This document shows positions 1-12,700 of a stretch of DNA of 64,000 bases, piece after piece (position 1 is the stretch's first letter; each line of letters begins with the position of its first letter). Below the pieces are notes generated by a model. It made no database searches. It saw only the letters and a program-made list of their open reading frames with translations, and was not told where the DNA came from. Origin of the DNA: Eudorina sp. 2006-703-Eu-15 (Eukaryota; Chlorophyta; Chlorophyceae; Chlamydomonadales; Volvocaceae); NCBI GenBank assembly GCA_003117195.1, contig BDSI01000026.1:186001-250000 (forward strand), read 5' to 3'. The position numbers were made by a program, and so were the translations under genes.

Positions 1-32
1 GAGCAACAGCAACAACAGTATGAGCAGCATGA

Positions 33-64
<32 letters not shown>

Positions 65-192
65 GGCCCACAGACTTGCGCATTGGAGTCACTGCTGTCA
101 CTGCTGCTGCAGCGGGGGGACCTTTTGCGCCGCCGGGGGCAGGGGAAGGGGCGATTCAGATGCCGGTGCCTTGGCAGGCTTGGGCAACCTAG
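1..192 (+). CDS. C-terminal end of a glutamine-rich protein (5' truncated by window edge)
   Basis: Frame 1 is open from the first base to a TAG at 190-192, giving 63 residues. They begin with a Gln-rich run (QQQQQ, EQQQ, RQQQQQQR) and pass into a non-repetitive tail that includes RPTDLRIGVTAV and ends IQMPVPWQAWAT. I read it as the last exon of a gene entering from the left, because the tail is compositionally normal protein while the other two frames give Ser or Arg/Leu-rich filler. The style resembles the Gln-rich exon of the regA-like gene at 9.8-13.1 kb, so a transcription-factor-like protein is possible. That is inference from composition only; no domain is visible. No TGTAA polyadenylation signal was seen in the next kilobase, so the 3' end is undefined. 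Confidence 0.45.
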
Positions 193-1699
193 TATTCTGC
201 AGGCGGCCAAGGTTCGTTATCAGTTGGCGGTGGGCGGTTTGCCGGCAGTAGTCGACTGCTCGTGCACGGCTGCACGCCGCATGGCCCGCTTGCAAGGCTG
301 GACAGCGAGCTTCTTGCGTTGAACCCCAGAACTTGTGTTTTTTAGTTGCCGAGTTATCAGTACTTGGAGCTTGTTTGATGTCTGGTATGGCCGGTTGATA
401 GATTGACGTGTTGCACGACAGTTGGCGGTTGGTAAGCCGCGCCGACGTCGAGCGAGCGACTGCAGAAGGCGGCGCAGGTCAACTCGCAGGTTAATATATG
501 ATATGTGTATTGCTGTATCGCATAGGTCTAGCAGGGGGGCGTGGCTCTTAAGCTACAAACGGATCGGTACGGCAGGTTGCGTACGACAGGGTGGTCGTTC
601 GTAGCAGTTGGGACCGCAACAGTGATATACACCCCGAGCCCGAGATTATTCCAGTCCGGGCTTAGCTCGAAGGTGATACCGTAGCTGTCCAGACTAATAA
701 CGTGGCTGTCATCCTAATACGATATGCCTGCTGAGACGTCGTGCTTTCAAGATTTTAGGACGGGAAACAGGCCAGCGGAACAGACCAGCGGAGCTTAGCT
801 TAAGGCATTGACGACAAAGAGGCTCTGGACGCGCAATTGTTTGGTGTAGGGCCGGCGGCAGGTTTGGGCGTTGCAAGTTGCGTTGGGCCGGTCGCCGTGA
901 CTGACTATCACTCCCCGGCGGGTTTGTGTGTGGGGATGCTTCCGAGGCGTAAGGAGAGGCAGAGTCGGACCGGCCAGTCAGGTTTGCGGCATGTGATGAC
1001 GTTGCCCACTGTCCCCGAGCTGAAGCGACCGGGCCGTGTGTAGATGACTTTTCAGGGAGCGAGGGGGAGCAACGCTAGGATGGTTTATTTCGCATTCGCG
1101 ACAGTCGCAGCTGCTTCATGGTTGGTTGCTTTGAGCGCTAGGTGATGAGGAGGACTTTTCCTGGGTGTTGCACGCGCAGGCAACGAACGGCATTGCGGGT
1201 CGAAGCAGGGTTGGGGTGGTAGCGCAAGACGCGCCGATAGACGTGCCGGGACTTAGTTGAAGGGCAAACGGACGTGGGCTGCTACGAGGACCTGAGCTCG
1301 AAGCGTGCGAAGCGTGTGTTAATTGTCGCGCGGGGGACCCGCTTGCGCGGGGGACCCGCTTTCTTGTTGCGCGGCGGACCCGCTGCCGCCGCATAATTTG
1401 TCATCGTGTTACGGATGTTTCTGTTGCGTGTTGCAGTACAGGAATGTAGTTACAGCGCGGCGGTTGTAGTACAGCTTGTTTGGGTGCAGACGGGTCAGAC
1501 AAGGGGCTCGGGGCGGCGTTGGACAGCTGATGTCGCAATGGCGCGTTGCCAGCCCTGGCAGCCTCCCGGCAGCCTAGAACGTGCGTGAGATGTATGCCTG
1601 TTGGCCGTAAGGGTCGTTATTCGTTAGGTTGTTGCAGGACAGGGGGCAGACGCGCTCGGAGGTCTGGGACCCACAGAAGCCACCAGCGCAAGACGGAGA

Positions 1700-1752
1700 G
1701 CGGGGTAGGTCGGTAGGTAGGTCGGTAGGTAGGTCGGTAGGTAGGTAGGTCG
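1700..1752. repeat. GGTAGGTC-type short tandem repeat
   Basis: A run of GGTAGGTC / GGTAGGTA units, about six and a half copies with small variations. A related GGTAGGTAGGTA run occurs at about 29544-29572 inside an intron of the armadillo gene. Simple satellite, no coding reading. Confidence 0.8.
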
Positions 1753-3750
1753 GCAGCCCGGTAGTTAGGCTTGGATTGAGACGGCGTTCTTCGGCGCAGG
1801 CCCCGGCGCCCCCGTACCGCCCCACGGGTCGTCACCAGACGGGGCCGATGTATGGCCGGGTGCGAGCAGCCGCAGCAGCAGCCGCAGCAGCAGCCGCGGC
1901 AGCAGCCGCGGCAGAAGCAATTCATCCGCTTTTGGTCAGGCAGGTTCTCACGACCGGCGCCAAATGAGGTTCTGACCCCAAAGGATCGTTGTGCCGCTCC
2001 TCCCGCGACCAACCCTGTGTTAATGCCATTGGCCATGTACGGGATTCCGTTATTAGTTGCGCCGCAGAAGGCAGGGTCGATCGGCCTGTCGGTCCCATGG
2101 GATCGATGAGTGGTCCCTTCGATTGGCCGTCGAACGCCTGTTTGGCCACTGAACGGCCCGCCGACCCCGTTGATTTCCCACGGCTGTTTGGTTGGGCCTT
2201 GCAAGCTGACGTACTGTGCGGCACGCGGCTTGCATTATCTGCTTACGTAAGGCCCAGCAGGATGTTGGATTTCATGCATGCCTTTCATACGTAATAGATG
2301 CCTCATCTGGGGTTTGGCGAGTGCCGTACAGGAATGTGGGTACTTGCGCGCTGTCGTACCGCTTCCTGGTGGCGCGCGGCGCCGGCGGCAGAGCTGGCGG
2401 GTGTACGTACGTACGTGAGTTGGTTTCGGCCCCATCGAGCACCAGGCCAGGTGCGTTTTGAGGCGCGCGCGCGATAAGCTCGCTCGAGGTTTGAAAATCT
2501 GGATTCATATGTACGAACGGCAGGTGTACAGCACTAATACTGCGCATGGCAAGGCGGTGTGCGCCTGGCGGGCCATCTCGACTGTGAATCCTCTCCTCAG
2601 TCAGCGGTGCACCCGGGACCCTACCCTCCCCACCCTCACCCCATGTCGTACTTTGCATCCTCCTGACCTCCTCGCGAATCCGTGTGTTTTGTCGGGGAGG
2701 AAGATGGACTGCAGCTGTGCGGCGTGGCACAGTGGGTGGGTCGGATGGGTCTGTCGGTTTCGCCGACGGCCGAGCGAGTAATGCCTCATGCCTGCCTGCC
2801 GGCATGCGCAGGAGAGGCTGTCTGCTGGCTGCATGCGACCAGCCGTTGAGCGCAATCACAGCCGGGGGTAAGTATTTGTGCTGCATTTATTAAATATGTT
2901 CGTTGGCGGGCGTATGTCCCGCCGGTGAGGTGGTTCGTTGCTGCTTGCGGGAGTGGTGATCTATCTCGCCCGGACGGACCGGATGCAAGTGTTGGATCTT
3001 GTCTAGGATGTTTTGGGACGGCGGTCTACAGGGATGACGTTCGCTGGCTGGCGGGGACGATGTATCTAGTAAGGAAGAGCGGGACGGATTCCTCCCTCGA
3101 GCTTTCCACGCGGCTGGCATGTTACGAGGGACCGAGCACGCACGGCGCAACCGTACACGCCGTACAGGCGGTGGGCGCATAGGTGCGTGCGTCCGTACGT
3201 GCCCTCTGCTCGTGAACACGGTGACGGTGTGCATGTGTTTATTGAGAAGCCCACCCATAACGGTGCACATGTGTGTGCTTGAAAGGAGATGCCCGTGAAG
3301 GCCGTAGCGCGCTGACGATCCATGGCTATGCGCGCCTGTATTGAGCCCCGTGGTTCTGCTTTTTGTACATCGCACACGGGGTATTTGCGACGAGGAATCC
3401 AGCCCAAATCATGTCAGTCAGTCGTGCGGATCGTCGTTGGCCATGCAGCAGCGCGGGATGGAGTGCATGTCTGTCGTTTATGCAAACACTCAAGGGGTGT
3501 ACGGATGTACGGAGCCTCGCCCGGAGATGCCTGATGCGTAACAACCAACTGCGATGCCCCTGCTTGCCCCTACAGCCCTAGAGCAACATGGGTGCGTGGC
3601 AAGGGCTTCGAAGACAGCTGACAAGCGAGTACCAATTTGATACCCCATTACCCGTACATCCTTACTCGGGGGCAAGTCGTGCAGAAACGTGACCTTAAAC
3701 CACACATGTATGCACCCCACACGCTTGCTGTGAACACAACGTGGCGCGCG

Positions 3751-3781
<31 letters not shown>
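3751..3781. repeat. (GACA)n microsatellite
   Basis: Uninterrupted GACA tetranucleotide repeat, nearly eight copies. The same motif recurs as a longer array at 18.29-18.36 kb. Confidence 0.9.
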
Positions 3782-5779
3782 TGTCATACCGACGGTCAGG
3801 CAGACACATGGAAATATGGACGGTCCCGATCGGACCGCCAAAAACTCACCATCACCTCACTGCCGTACCCTGCTGTACTTATTTCTCTCGCAACACGAAC
3901 TTCCAAAGCACTTCCCCGCAACCTCCAAGCAACGAATGAACTGACCCGGCATCGCGGGGCAATCCCGCGCCTAATCGGCCACCACACCTCGCAGTAACAC
4001 CCACAGGGCGCTAGCTGCGAGCCCATGCACACACACGCCGCCTTGCGCATCCCGGCATCCGCCCCCGCTCGTGAGCCGCCACGTACATCGTCAAGTGAGC
4101 CCCGAGTGTGCACCTGCACCGACGGAGACGGCCCCCCATAACCCAACATAGCATCGCCCCCGCGGTATCTGGACACCATAACCATGACCACAGCGGATTC
4201 AGACGGCAACACGCTTCTTCTAAGGGATAGATCACACGCCAGGTCATACATCAACTGAGCGGCGATGCACTTTTCAACCAGGTAACTACCTAACTGGCTA
4301 ACCAACCATCCATCTTCCGTACCTACCTACGAAACAACTGTGGTGACAGCCTACCACACATACATCGACTTTCCTAGTTGAAACACATGGCCTCATCCTC
4401 CGCACCTCCGGGCTTCCATTCCTCGTGCAGGCTAAGACTGGCCACGCTCGCTCCCACACCTGTGGCGTCAACGAGACGTACGTGGGACCGAAGGACAGAT
4501 CGCACGTGCTGCCACGCGAAGGTTTGGCCCGCGGCTTTGACAGCCCGTGAGCGGGGCGACACTGTACACGTGCAGTATGTATGTACCGTTGTACGACGAC
4601 CATGCTTCGACGCAAACGCGCTGTATCCGCTGCCGTACACACATATGTCACAAGGTGCCGCCGCGCATCGTCATCTAGACGAAGCACAGGCCCTCCTCTG
4701 CAATGCCTTGACATGCACAATCATATCTTTCAGCTGCTGGCAGAGGCCTCCTTCCCTATCCGCTGTCACCCGCGTGAGTGCGAGCAGCTCATCACCGCCA
4801 AGCCATCAGACGATGCCGGCCCGCACACACCACACCCTGACACTCTGCACACGCCCTTGCTGCACAGACACGGTCGAGCCCTGCCTGCTCGATGCACGCC
4901 GCAACGGCAGATGCTCGCAGATGCAAAGGCCACCCGCCCGGCGGTGATGATAGATTCAATTTCATTATGCCACAGACCTCAATGGCGACACGTGTCCCCA
5001 TGTCAGGAACAGCCCGTGTCACGGCGCCATGCTAACCTACCCAACCTGGCCACATTCAGAGCACATGATAACCCGCTGAGACTCTATCACCATTGGCGGC
5101 AGCAGCAGCAGCAGCAGTTGCAATACCACAGCCACCAACAAGCAGCCAAAACTTCTCCACGTCCATGCCCATGCCATGCCTGGCGCCCCTCCCCCCCACG
5201 GCCCTTCGTCGACGCGCCGACCTGGTGCGCGCCACTCGCACCTGCACCACCTAGTGGCACTCCTCGCTGGCAACAAACCCAGTGCCGGCCTCGCCATGCT
5301 CTCGCCGTACATTCTCCGTACTTCCATGTGTACTGCACCCCCACGAACCCTGTTTGTCTTGTGCCGTACTTGTCTACCTTGAACCGCGAGAGGTTATTCG
5401 GGCCCAGTGCAGGCAGAGCGGCGCCCGACGGCCTCCGTGTACCGTACCAGCATGTGCTAAAAGAAGGGATTCCCCGAAAACCATAATCGCCCTTTGCCAC
5501 TCCCTCCCCAGCACTGGCCCCGAACCCCAGCTGCCGTTAATCCGCAAACAAAACCGCACGGTTCAGGACAGCATGGTGGTGGTGGGTCACAGCGTACGGT
5601 AGTCTGCATGCGGCATGTCGTTAAGTTCTCCGACATTGCGTGGTACGGGTGGAGCGAGCGCCCTCCACAAGTCCGCCATGCCGCCGGCGGGCAGCCACCG
5701 GCGACGTGCCCGGGCAACATGACGCAGCTAACTCGACAGTTCTGGCGGCCGGCGGCGCGGTGCCCGATGGCCGTCTTCC

Positions 5780-5912
5780 CGCGGGCGTTGGAGCACAAAC
5801 CACTAACCGTCCCTCGTAACCGCCGGGCGTTGGGGCATCCACCACCAACCGTCCGTACAACCTCCATCCGGGCGCTGGGGCACAAACCATCAGCCGTCCC
5901 TCCGACCAGCTC
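5780..5912. repeat. Degenerate ~45-bp tandem repeat, about three copies
   Basis: Three consecutive imperfect copies begin with CGGGCGTTGG or CGGGCGCTGG, continue with GCACAAACCA or GCATCCACCA, and contain AACCGTCC or AGCCGTCC. On the minus strand they translate as repeated GLCPSAR / GGCPNAR / GLCSNAR peptides, which probably explains the long open frame at 5457-6308. Confidence 0.65.
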
Positions 5913-7764
5913 AGCCTCCAGGGACGACGCCCTGGCGCCCCGACGGATGAATACAAGTAGGCCCTGCCTGGTGAACATTGCCCCGGTCGCCGACAGGGGC
6001 CGGTCAGCCGCTGTCAGGTGCCCCGGATCCGTCTCCTCGGGTGCCACGCACGTGCCTTGTGATGCCCACCGGGATGGGGCCGGAGAGCGGGCCCGCCTGC
6101 CCGCCTGCCCACCAACGGGGCTGCATGTCCTCATCTCATGCAGCCCCGGCAGCGGGCAGCAGGCACGATGAGACGATGACGCTATTAAGCCCGCATGTTC
6201 CCCCGCGCCTACGTGCGACGGAGGCCTCGGTGCGACCAGCGCAGTGCAATGTATCTTCACCCGCAAGTGTGTGTGTGTATGCATCCATGCAAGCAGCAGT
6301 GGCCACACGGCGTCCCTACTACTCCCCTAACCCGCACCCCTGTCCCTGTGCCCGCAGACATCGATTCACGCTTTCGAGCTGAAATCCATGTAACCATTAT
6401 ATATTCGTCTCCACCTAAATCCATGCATTCATCCTCCGTCAACCCAGTCAGACGCTCACTTAAACTTCGCCGGCTCAGTCCTGCTGCACGATGCGGCAAA
6501 GCCGTAACACTGATATGCCACGCAGGCCGCAAAGCAGAGCGCGTTCCCCTCCGAACGTGAACCAACGTGAGCCCACGCGCCCAAGGCGGGCGGCCCAAAC
6601 TGGCACCCATCTAGCGCCCCAGCAAGCGGGACGCCATCGTAACTCGGCGCCGCGCACAGCGACGCCGCAGACAGCGACAGCACAACGTCGCCTCGCATAA
6701 GGCCCAAGCGTTGACCCATGGGCGAAAGCCGCCATCCATCAACTCAAGCACCAGCGGTCAAACCTCGGTGTTAAGGTCATGGTCAACGTCAACGCCGGGG
6801 CCCCGCAGCAATAAACACCACGCACCCGCAGCCGTTCAGCGCATGCGGCAAACCCGCCTATGGAAGCTGCGGGAAGGTACGTCAAACCCACAATGAAAAA
6901 CGTGACAGCGGGGCCACAGAGGCTCCCTAGCGGCCGTCATGGCCTCCAGGACCGACCCCGTGTAATGCTTCCCAAGTGAAACCACGGGAGACAACTAACA
7001 CGACGAACATATGTGCGCCGGGAGCACCGGCGCAGACATCTTCCCTTCGATAAATAATAGAGCGACGGCCGGGCTGGCGAATGATGGACATATCACGAGC
7101 GCGGACCGTGTACGGCGTCAAAAGTACGACAGTCTGTACAGCATCAAACGAGACGGGCAAGACCTATCACGAACACACGAGAACGGTTGCGTGCCCGCCG
7201 CGCGCGCGCGGAAAAAACGTTGGACAGTGTGTATATGTATGTACTTGCCGTGTGCATGTGTGTGACCGTGACATACGCCATTCGCGATCGTGTGCCGGTA
7301 CGGCAAGGTACGGCACGTGCCGAAACGAAAGATCCGAGCGCATTCGGGCGGACATCGGCCTCCCTCCCGAATAAAAACGCGCTGAGCCTGGCCAAGCCAC
7401 GACCACCACGCGGGCGCCCACAGAGCAGCCCCCGCTCATGCCCCAGGCCCCTGTGCTCGGCCCCCTACTCGTTGGACACCAACCTCGCGCCGCGAGGAGG
7501 CGAGCCGCGAAGGCGAGGTACGATGCCTGGACACGGCGCCGGACTGCAACACATGCACGCGCGCCACATCTGGCGACGGGAGGCAATAACTACTACGTAA
7601 GCACGAAGGTCGCGATGGAAGATGCAGTTCATATGCCTCACACACACAGACAGAGGCCCCTTACGCCCCTTTCCCCCGAATCCGGGGGAGAGTGCTTCGG
7701 CGGTCTCCCGTATGGGGCGGGTTAGCGCCCCCGGCCAGCGTCGGCCCGGCAGATGTGTAACGAT

Positions 7765-7775
7765 TCACACACACA

Positions 7776-7815
<40 letters not shown>
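7765..7815. repeat. (AC)n microsatellite
   Basis: Near-perfect AC dinucleotide run followed by further broken AC stretches up to about 7872. CA runs also occur at 8495-8523 and 9160-9245, so this side of the regA-like gene is unusually CA-rich. Confidence 0.9.
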
Positions 7816-7817
<2 letters not shown>

Positions 7818-8033
7818 CGGCTCAGCTTTTCTCCTTGATAGCACACATACACACACACAATAACACACACAGCAGCAGGTCGCGTCACGTTACGTCAATG
7901 GACAAGCTCTTCGCCGGACGGACGACGTCCCGGATCAGCACGCTCCTGTTTGGTGGCGACGGGGCATGATGGTGCACAAGGCCAGGGTCAGGCGGGTCAG
8001 GCGCCCGCCGCAGCACGCCAGGCGTCCGACGAG

Positions 8034-8280
8034 GACGGTCCCGTGGGACGGTCCCGTGGGACGGTCCCCGTGGGACGGTCCCGTGGGACGGTCCCCCTGG
8101 GACGGTCCCGTGGGACGGTCCCGTGGGACGGTCCCCGTGGGACGGTCCCGTGGGACGGTCCCCGTGGGACGGTCCCGTGGGACGGTCCCCGTGGGACGGT
8201 CCCCGTGGGACGGTCCCGTGGGACGGTCCCCGTGGGACGGTCCCGTGGGACGGTCCCCGTGGGACGGTCCCCGTGGGACG
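8034..8280. repeat. 13/14-bp minisatellite GACGGTCCC(C)GTGG
   Basis: About 18 head-to-tail copies of GACGGTCCCGTGG alternating with a one-base-longer GACGGTCCCCGTGG. Each unit contains a near-dyad, GTCCCGTGGGAC. The 13/14-nt alternation keeps several frames open on both strands (peptides such as GPSHGTVPR), so the long open frames here are repeat translations and not genes. Confidence 0.9.
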
Positions 8281-9164
8281 CGACCGCGGCGGGGCGCGGG
8301 GCAGGCAATGCACAATGTCGGGCGGCTGCGCTGCTGATTGCTGAAAGAGCAACCACTCCTCCATCATAGCAGGTCTCTCTCGCAGCCCCGGCCCTGACCC
8401 TGGCCCCGACCCTGGCCCCGACCCGCGCTCATTGCCACATCGGGGACGTCCGCCGGCGTGTCGACGTGCCCGGCTGGTCCACACTGTCAATCTAAACACA
8501 CACACTCACTCACACACACACACTTACGCATCCGGGAGGGTGTCTCGCTGAAGACACCCACATCCGGAGCGCGGGCGCAGACACGCCTGCTATGCATGAC
8601 ACGTATGGCCTGCCACCAGAGCACACAGACACGAGGGGGGTCTTCGCTAAGCACAAAGGGCATACACGCACACAGACGCTTACACACGCCTACACGCGCC
8701 AGCCCGCCCTCCCGCCCGATCTTGTTTCTTCGTTGTTCTATTGACCCTAGAATCAATCGGTCCGATGACGTACAAGCGCCGTACAATCCCGCAGCAGTGT
8801 GTACAATGATTCGTGTGGCTTACGGTTGGATCCAGCCAACAGACGCGCGGCGCGCGCCTTGGGCGCGCGGCTCGCTCCGGAACCGCGAGCCCCCGCTCCC
8901 TGGCCGCCCACACTCTGCTCCCTGGCACCTGGAAGCAAGCAGCAGGGCCGCCAGCGGGGTGCAGCCGCCATGTGCGGACACAACGCGCGCGCCCCGACGT
9001 GTTGACTTGCATTGGCTTTCCCCTGAACCCAGGTAATGGTTGCCGACAGTGGACCAGTGAAGCCGCAGTGACGGAAACAACGGGCCCCTCCGCCCATGCC
9101 CCTTGCATGGCACTCAGTGTGGCCTTGACACCGACAATTAAACACGCACATCGGTGTTATCCAT

Positions 9165-9262
9165 CAACACACACACATGGCTAAGTTGTCCCTCATAACA
9201 CACACACACACACGGCTAAGTTGTCCCTCATAATACACACACACGGCTAAGTTGTCCCTCAT
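9165..9262. repeat. Three copies of a CA-rich unit with GGCTAAGTTGTCCCTCAT
   Basis: The block GGCTAAGTTGTCCCTCATA appears three times, separated by CA runs of shrinking length. It lies beyond the probable polyadenylation site of the regA-like gene, whose transcription runs toward lower coordinates. Confidence 0.8.
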
Positions 9263-9296
9263 AGATAAGAGTCCCTCGGGCGAGTCTCTTATCTAT
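9261..9296. repeat. 11-bp perfect inverted repeat (hairpin)
   Basis: ATAGATAAGAG at 9261-9271 is the exact reverse complement of 9286-9296, with a 14-nt loop. It directly follows the CA-rich tandem unit and lies about 100 nt beyond the TGTAA signal of the minus-strand regA-like gene. A role in 3'-end formation is possible but not shown. Confidence 0.7.
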
Positions 9297-9398
9297 ACAC
9301 AAGCGACCACGCGCGCGCACCCTGCCCCTGGCCCCCCGCCGCGCGGCCCCCCCCCCCGATACTAACATGCGCGTTCCGAGCGCCGCGTGCTTCCGGGC

Positions 9399-9403
9399 TT
9401 ACA
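9399..9403 (-). terminator. Polyadenylation signal TGTAA of the regA-like gene
   Basis: Minus-strand TGTAA about 370 nt after the stop codon at 9770. TGTAA is the usual volvocalean polyadenylation signal, and this is the first copy I found downstream of that stop. Confidence 0.4.
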
Positions 9404-9560
9404 ACCGACCCGACCCGACCCGGCACTGCGCCGCTCACGGAGCGAGCGGGGTCAGACACGGCGCACGTCCTCCTCCTCGTCCCTCGATGTCGCCCACCAA
9501 CGGAGCTCCTCAGACCTGCTGCCCGCTTCAGGGACCCGAGCGCACATTGCCGCCGCCGCC

Positions 9561-9596
<36 letters not shown>

Positions 9597-9769
9597 CGCA
9601 TCGCTCACCGCCGCCCGAACGCGTTCTGGGGCAGCCCGCCCGGGTGCCCGCCCGGCCGCACCCCGCAGTCCGGACTCCTGTACCGCAAGCTGCCTGGTCC
9701 ACTCCTTCTTGGGGTTCCTTGCTGGTGGGGGCATCGGGGGCTGCGGCCCCGAAGCTGCAGCTCCTGCTG

Positions 9770-12700
9770 CTATAGCTGTTGGTGAAGTTCCTGTTGTTGC
9801 TGCATTTGCTGCTGTTGCTGCATTTGCTGCTGCTGCTGCATTTGTTGCTGCTGCTGCATTTGTTGCTGCTGCTGCATTTGTTGCTGCTGCTGCATTTGTT
9901 GCTGCTGCTGCTGCATTTGTTGCTGCTGCTGCATTTGCTGTGGGTGGTGCAGCGGTCCACACATAGGCCCCACAGATCGCTCCGGAACTCTGTCGTACTG
10001 TACGGGTGGGACCTCCCAGTCAGCCACTGTGGGCGGCAGTGCCTGTTGCTGTTGCTGCTGATGTTGATACGCATTATGCTGCAGCTGCTGCGGCTGATGG
10101 GGGTGGTGGTACGGACGTGGACGGTACGGAACCTGGTGCTGCGTTGGCGGCACGGATGGCGGTGACGCCTGTAGCTTAGCCCTCTCGTCCAGTTGTCGCA
10201 TGTAGGGGTGGTAGCGACTGCCCGCCGTGGACAGCTGCCGCTGCTGCAAGGTGTGAGGGGAGGAGCAGGCATAGGGTAGGTGGTGGTGGTGGTGGTGCCT
10301 GAGTGGAGAAAACGTCGGCGGCGGGCGGGCGCCGTTAAGCAGCAGCTGCTGTTCCGCCTGCTGCGGCGACGGGATCGGGAGCTGCTGCAGCTGCTGCTCC
10401 TGTTGGTGCAACAGCAACGACGGCTGTAGCAGTTGCTGGTGGTACGGATGGAAGGGATGGTGAGTGCGGACATGAGGGTCCCGCGTGTGGTATTGGGGTG
10501 GGCGCTGCGGCGGGGAGGTGTACTGCGGCGGCCAGTGACGTGGGCTGTAGCCAGGCCGGTAGCTGCATCCCGGCTGTAGCAGAGGCGACAAGGGCCGAAG
10601 CGCCGGCAGGGAGCGAGGCTGATGTAGCAACTGCTGAGAGGCCCGTGGAGAATATAAGGACAGCGGCAGCGACGGCGCTGCGGGGTTTCGTGGCTGTAGC
10701 AGCTGCTGCGGCTGCTGCTGCGGCGGCTGTGTCTGCGGCCCGGGTGGCTGGGCTGGCTGTAGTTGCTGCTGTGGTTGCTGAGGCTGTAGCTGTTGTGTCC
10801 TTAGATGCCCCAGGGGCGGCGGCTGCCCCTGCTGCTGCGGTGGCGGCGACTGGAGTTGAGCCTCCGGTTGGTACGGCAGGTGCCATGGCCAAGATACCTG
10901 CGACTGCGGCGGCTGCGACTGCGGCGCTGGCAGAGGCGCAGGCTGCCGCTCAACATCAGCATCCAGATGCCGAGACCCTAGGCCCTCCGCCCCTGTCGAG
11001 CACGTGGGTGGGGCCGCTACGGCAGCAGCTATAGCAGCGGCGGCTGCAGCCGCCGGTGCGGGGGTGCTGCTACTGCCCGTGGACGCCGCCCGCGCACGTT
11101 CTCCATCCGCCACTTGCCCGCGGGTGCAGCACCCCACCAGGATGCTCCTCCCGGGTGCGAGAGGGACAAGCCTCTGTAGCTGCTGCTGCGGTGGCGGCTG
11201 TGCCTGCTGCTGCAGTGGTGGCTGCGGCTGCTGCTGCGGTGGTGGCTGCTGCTGCTGCGGTGGCGGCTGCTGACCTTCGTGAGGTGCACAGACTGAGGTC
11301 ATCGGTGTTACGGCAGAATGTGTCCTCGGCCGGTCACTGGGGCAGCAGCTGGGGGCCGCGACCCGGCTGCCGTTGTACGATCCCATTGTGGGAGCAACCG
11401 TGTCGTCGTCGCCGCGGGAGGCGCTGACCCATGGGTCGCCGAGAGCCAGCTGGGAGCAGGCGGCGTGTGCCGCGAAGGGGCTCTGGAGGCTGGGCTGACG
11501 TGCCGGCACGTCCTGCACGGATGGCGACGGCTGCGGCGGCACCTGCCCGCCGGGATAAACGTTGCCGAGACCAGGGAAAGCAGGCCGCATCGACAAAGCA
11601 CTCGCCGTGGCGCCGGCGCCGGCGTCTGCAGAGGTTGTGTGCGTGCCGTACATTGCCGACGCCACGCCCCAAGGCCATCCGCCGCCGCCGTCAACGTCAT
11701 GGGACGCAAGCCCTTCGGCGCCGTCGGTCGCGGCGGCGGCGCCGGACGTGGGTGCGGCGGCGCGGATGCCCAGGCCGCCGTCACTGGCTGCGGCGGCCGG
11801 GCTGTTGACGGAGGCGCCGCCGCCGAGGAGCGGTACGGCAGCCGCCGGCTTGGCGATGCCACTCCCCGACTGAGAGCGCCAGCTGCCACCGGGCAAGCCA
11901 CCGAGCCCTCCATTCGCCCCAGTGGCAGCACCAGCAATAGCCGCTGTCGCAGCTGAAGCAGTAGCCGCAGCAATGGCAGTAGCAGCCGCAGCAGGAACCG
12001 ACAATGTAGTGAAATCCTCCGATGGCGGGTACAAGTCGCTCGGCGTAGACACGGGTGCCGACAGGGTGTCGCGGAGCCGTCCGCTGCTGCCGCTACTGCC
12101 GCCACCGACAGCAGCAGCAGCAGCAGCACTACCGACGCTCGCGAACCGGTCAAGGCGCTCGCTGCCCGGCCCAACCGGCGATGGCACGGCGGCATCGGCA
12201 GCGGTGGTACGGGGCCCGCCTCCACCGTCAACTGCGCCGCCGTCGCCACGGCGGCAACCGACCCATGGGACGCTGTCCGGCTCCTCCTGCTTCGGGATCA
12301 CCCCGAGTACCCCGCCACGGCCGTTCTGCACACATCCCCGATCGTCTCCAACAGTGAACATGCTACCTGCAGCCGTCGGCAGCGGCGGCGGCGACGGCGG
12401 GGACAGTACGGATGGCGGCGGCGCCCCAGCGTCCGAAGATGATGCTGAGAGACCCGTGGGTCGCTTCCCAGTGCCGTAAATGTCATCCAGGATGCCCGAA
12501 GTCTCCAGGAGCTCCAGCAGCGGCGCGTCAAGCGCCTCCGCTGATGGGGTGACAGCAGCGGCAGCAGCAGCGGCAGCGGCGGCGGCGTCCGGGGCGTCGG
12601 GGCCGGGAATGTACGACACTGCTCTCTGACCACCACTGGCCCGAGTGGGGAGCGCCGCTGCTGCGGGGGCGAAGACGCTGCCGGGGCCATCTGTACGACA

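Larger units (their letters stand above)
193..9398. other. 9-kb tract without a convincing gene
   Basis: The tract is less GC-rich than the gene blocks in its first 3 kb and CA-rich from 7 to 9.3 kb. Long open frames exist (for example 4581-5486 +, 5457-6308 -, 7885-8505 -), but none shows a domain, a chain of phase-compatible splice sites, or sequence other than His/Arg/Pro/Cys-rich filler. The 5' part is presumably 3' UTR or spacer of the Gln-rich gene ending at 192, and the 3' part lies downstream of the regA-like gene. Satellites are listed separately. Confidence 0.5.

Noticed and set aside
4581..5486. 301-residue plus-strand frame
   Set aside because: Starts in TG/CA-rich DNA, is His/Pro/Arg/Gln filler with no domain, and has no splice partners.
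7885..8505. 206-residue minus-strand frame rich in GTVPRGPSHG
   Set aside because: It is a translation of the 13/14-bp minisatellite; all six frames there stay open for the same reason.
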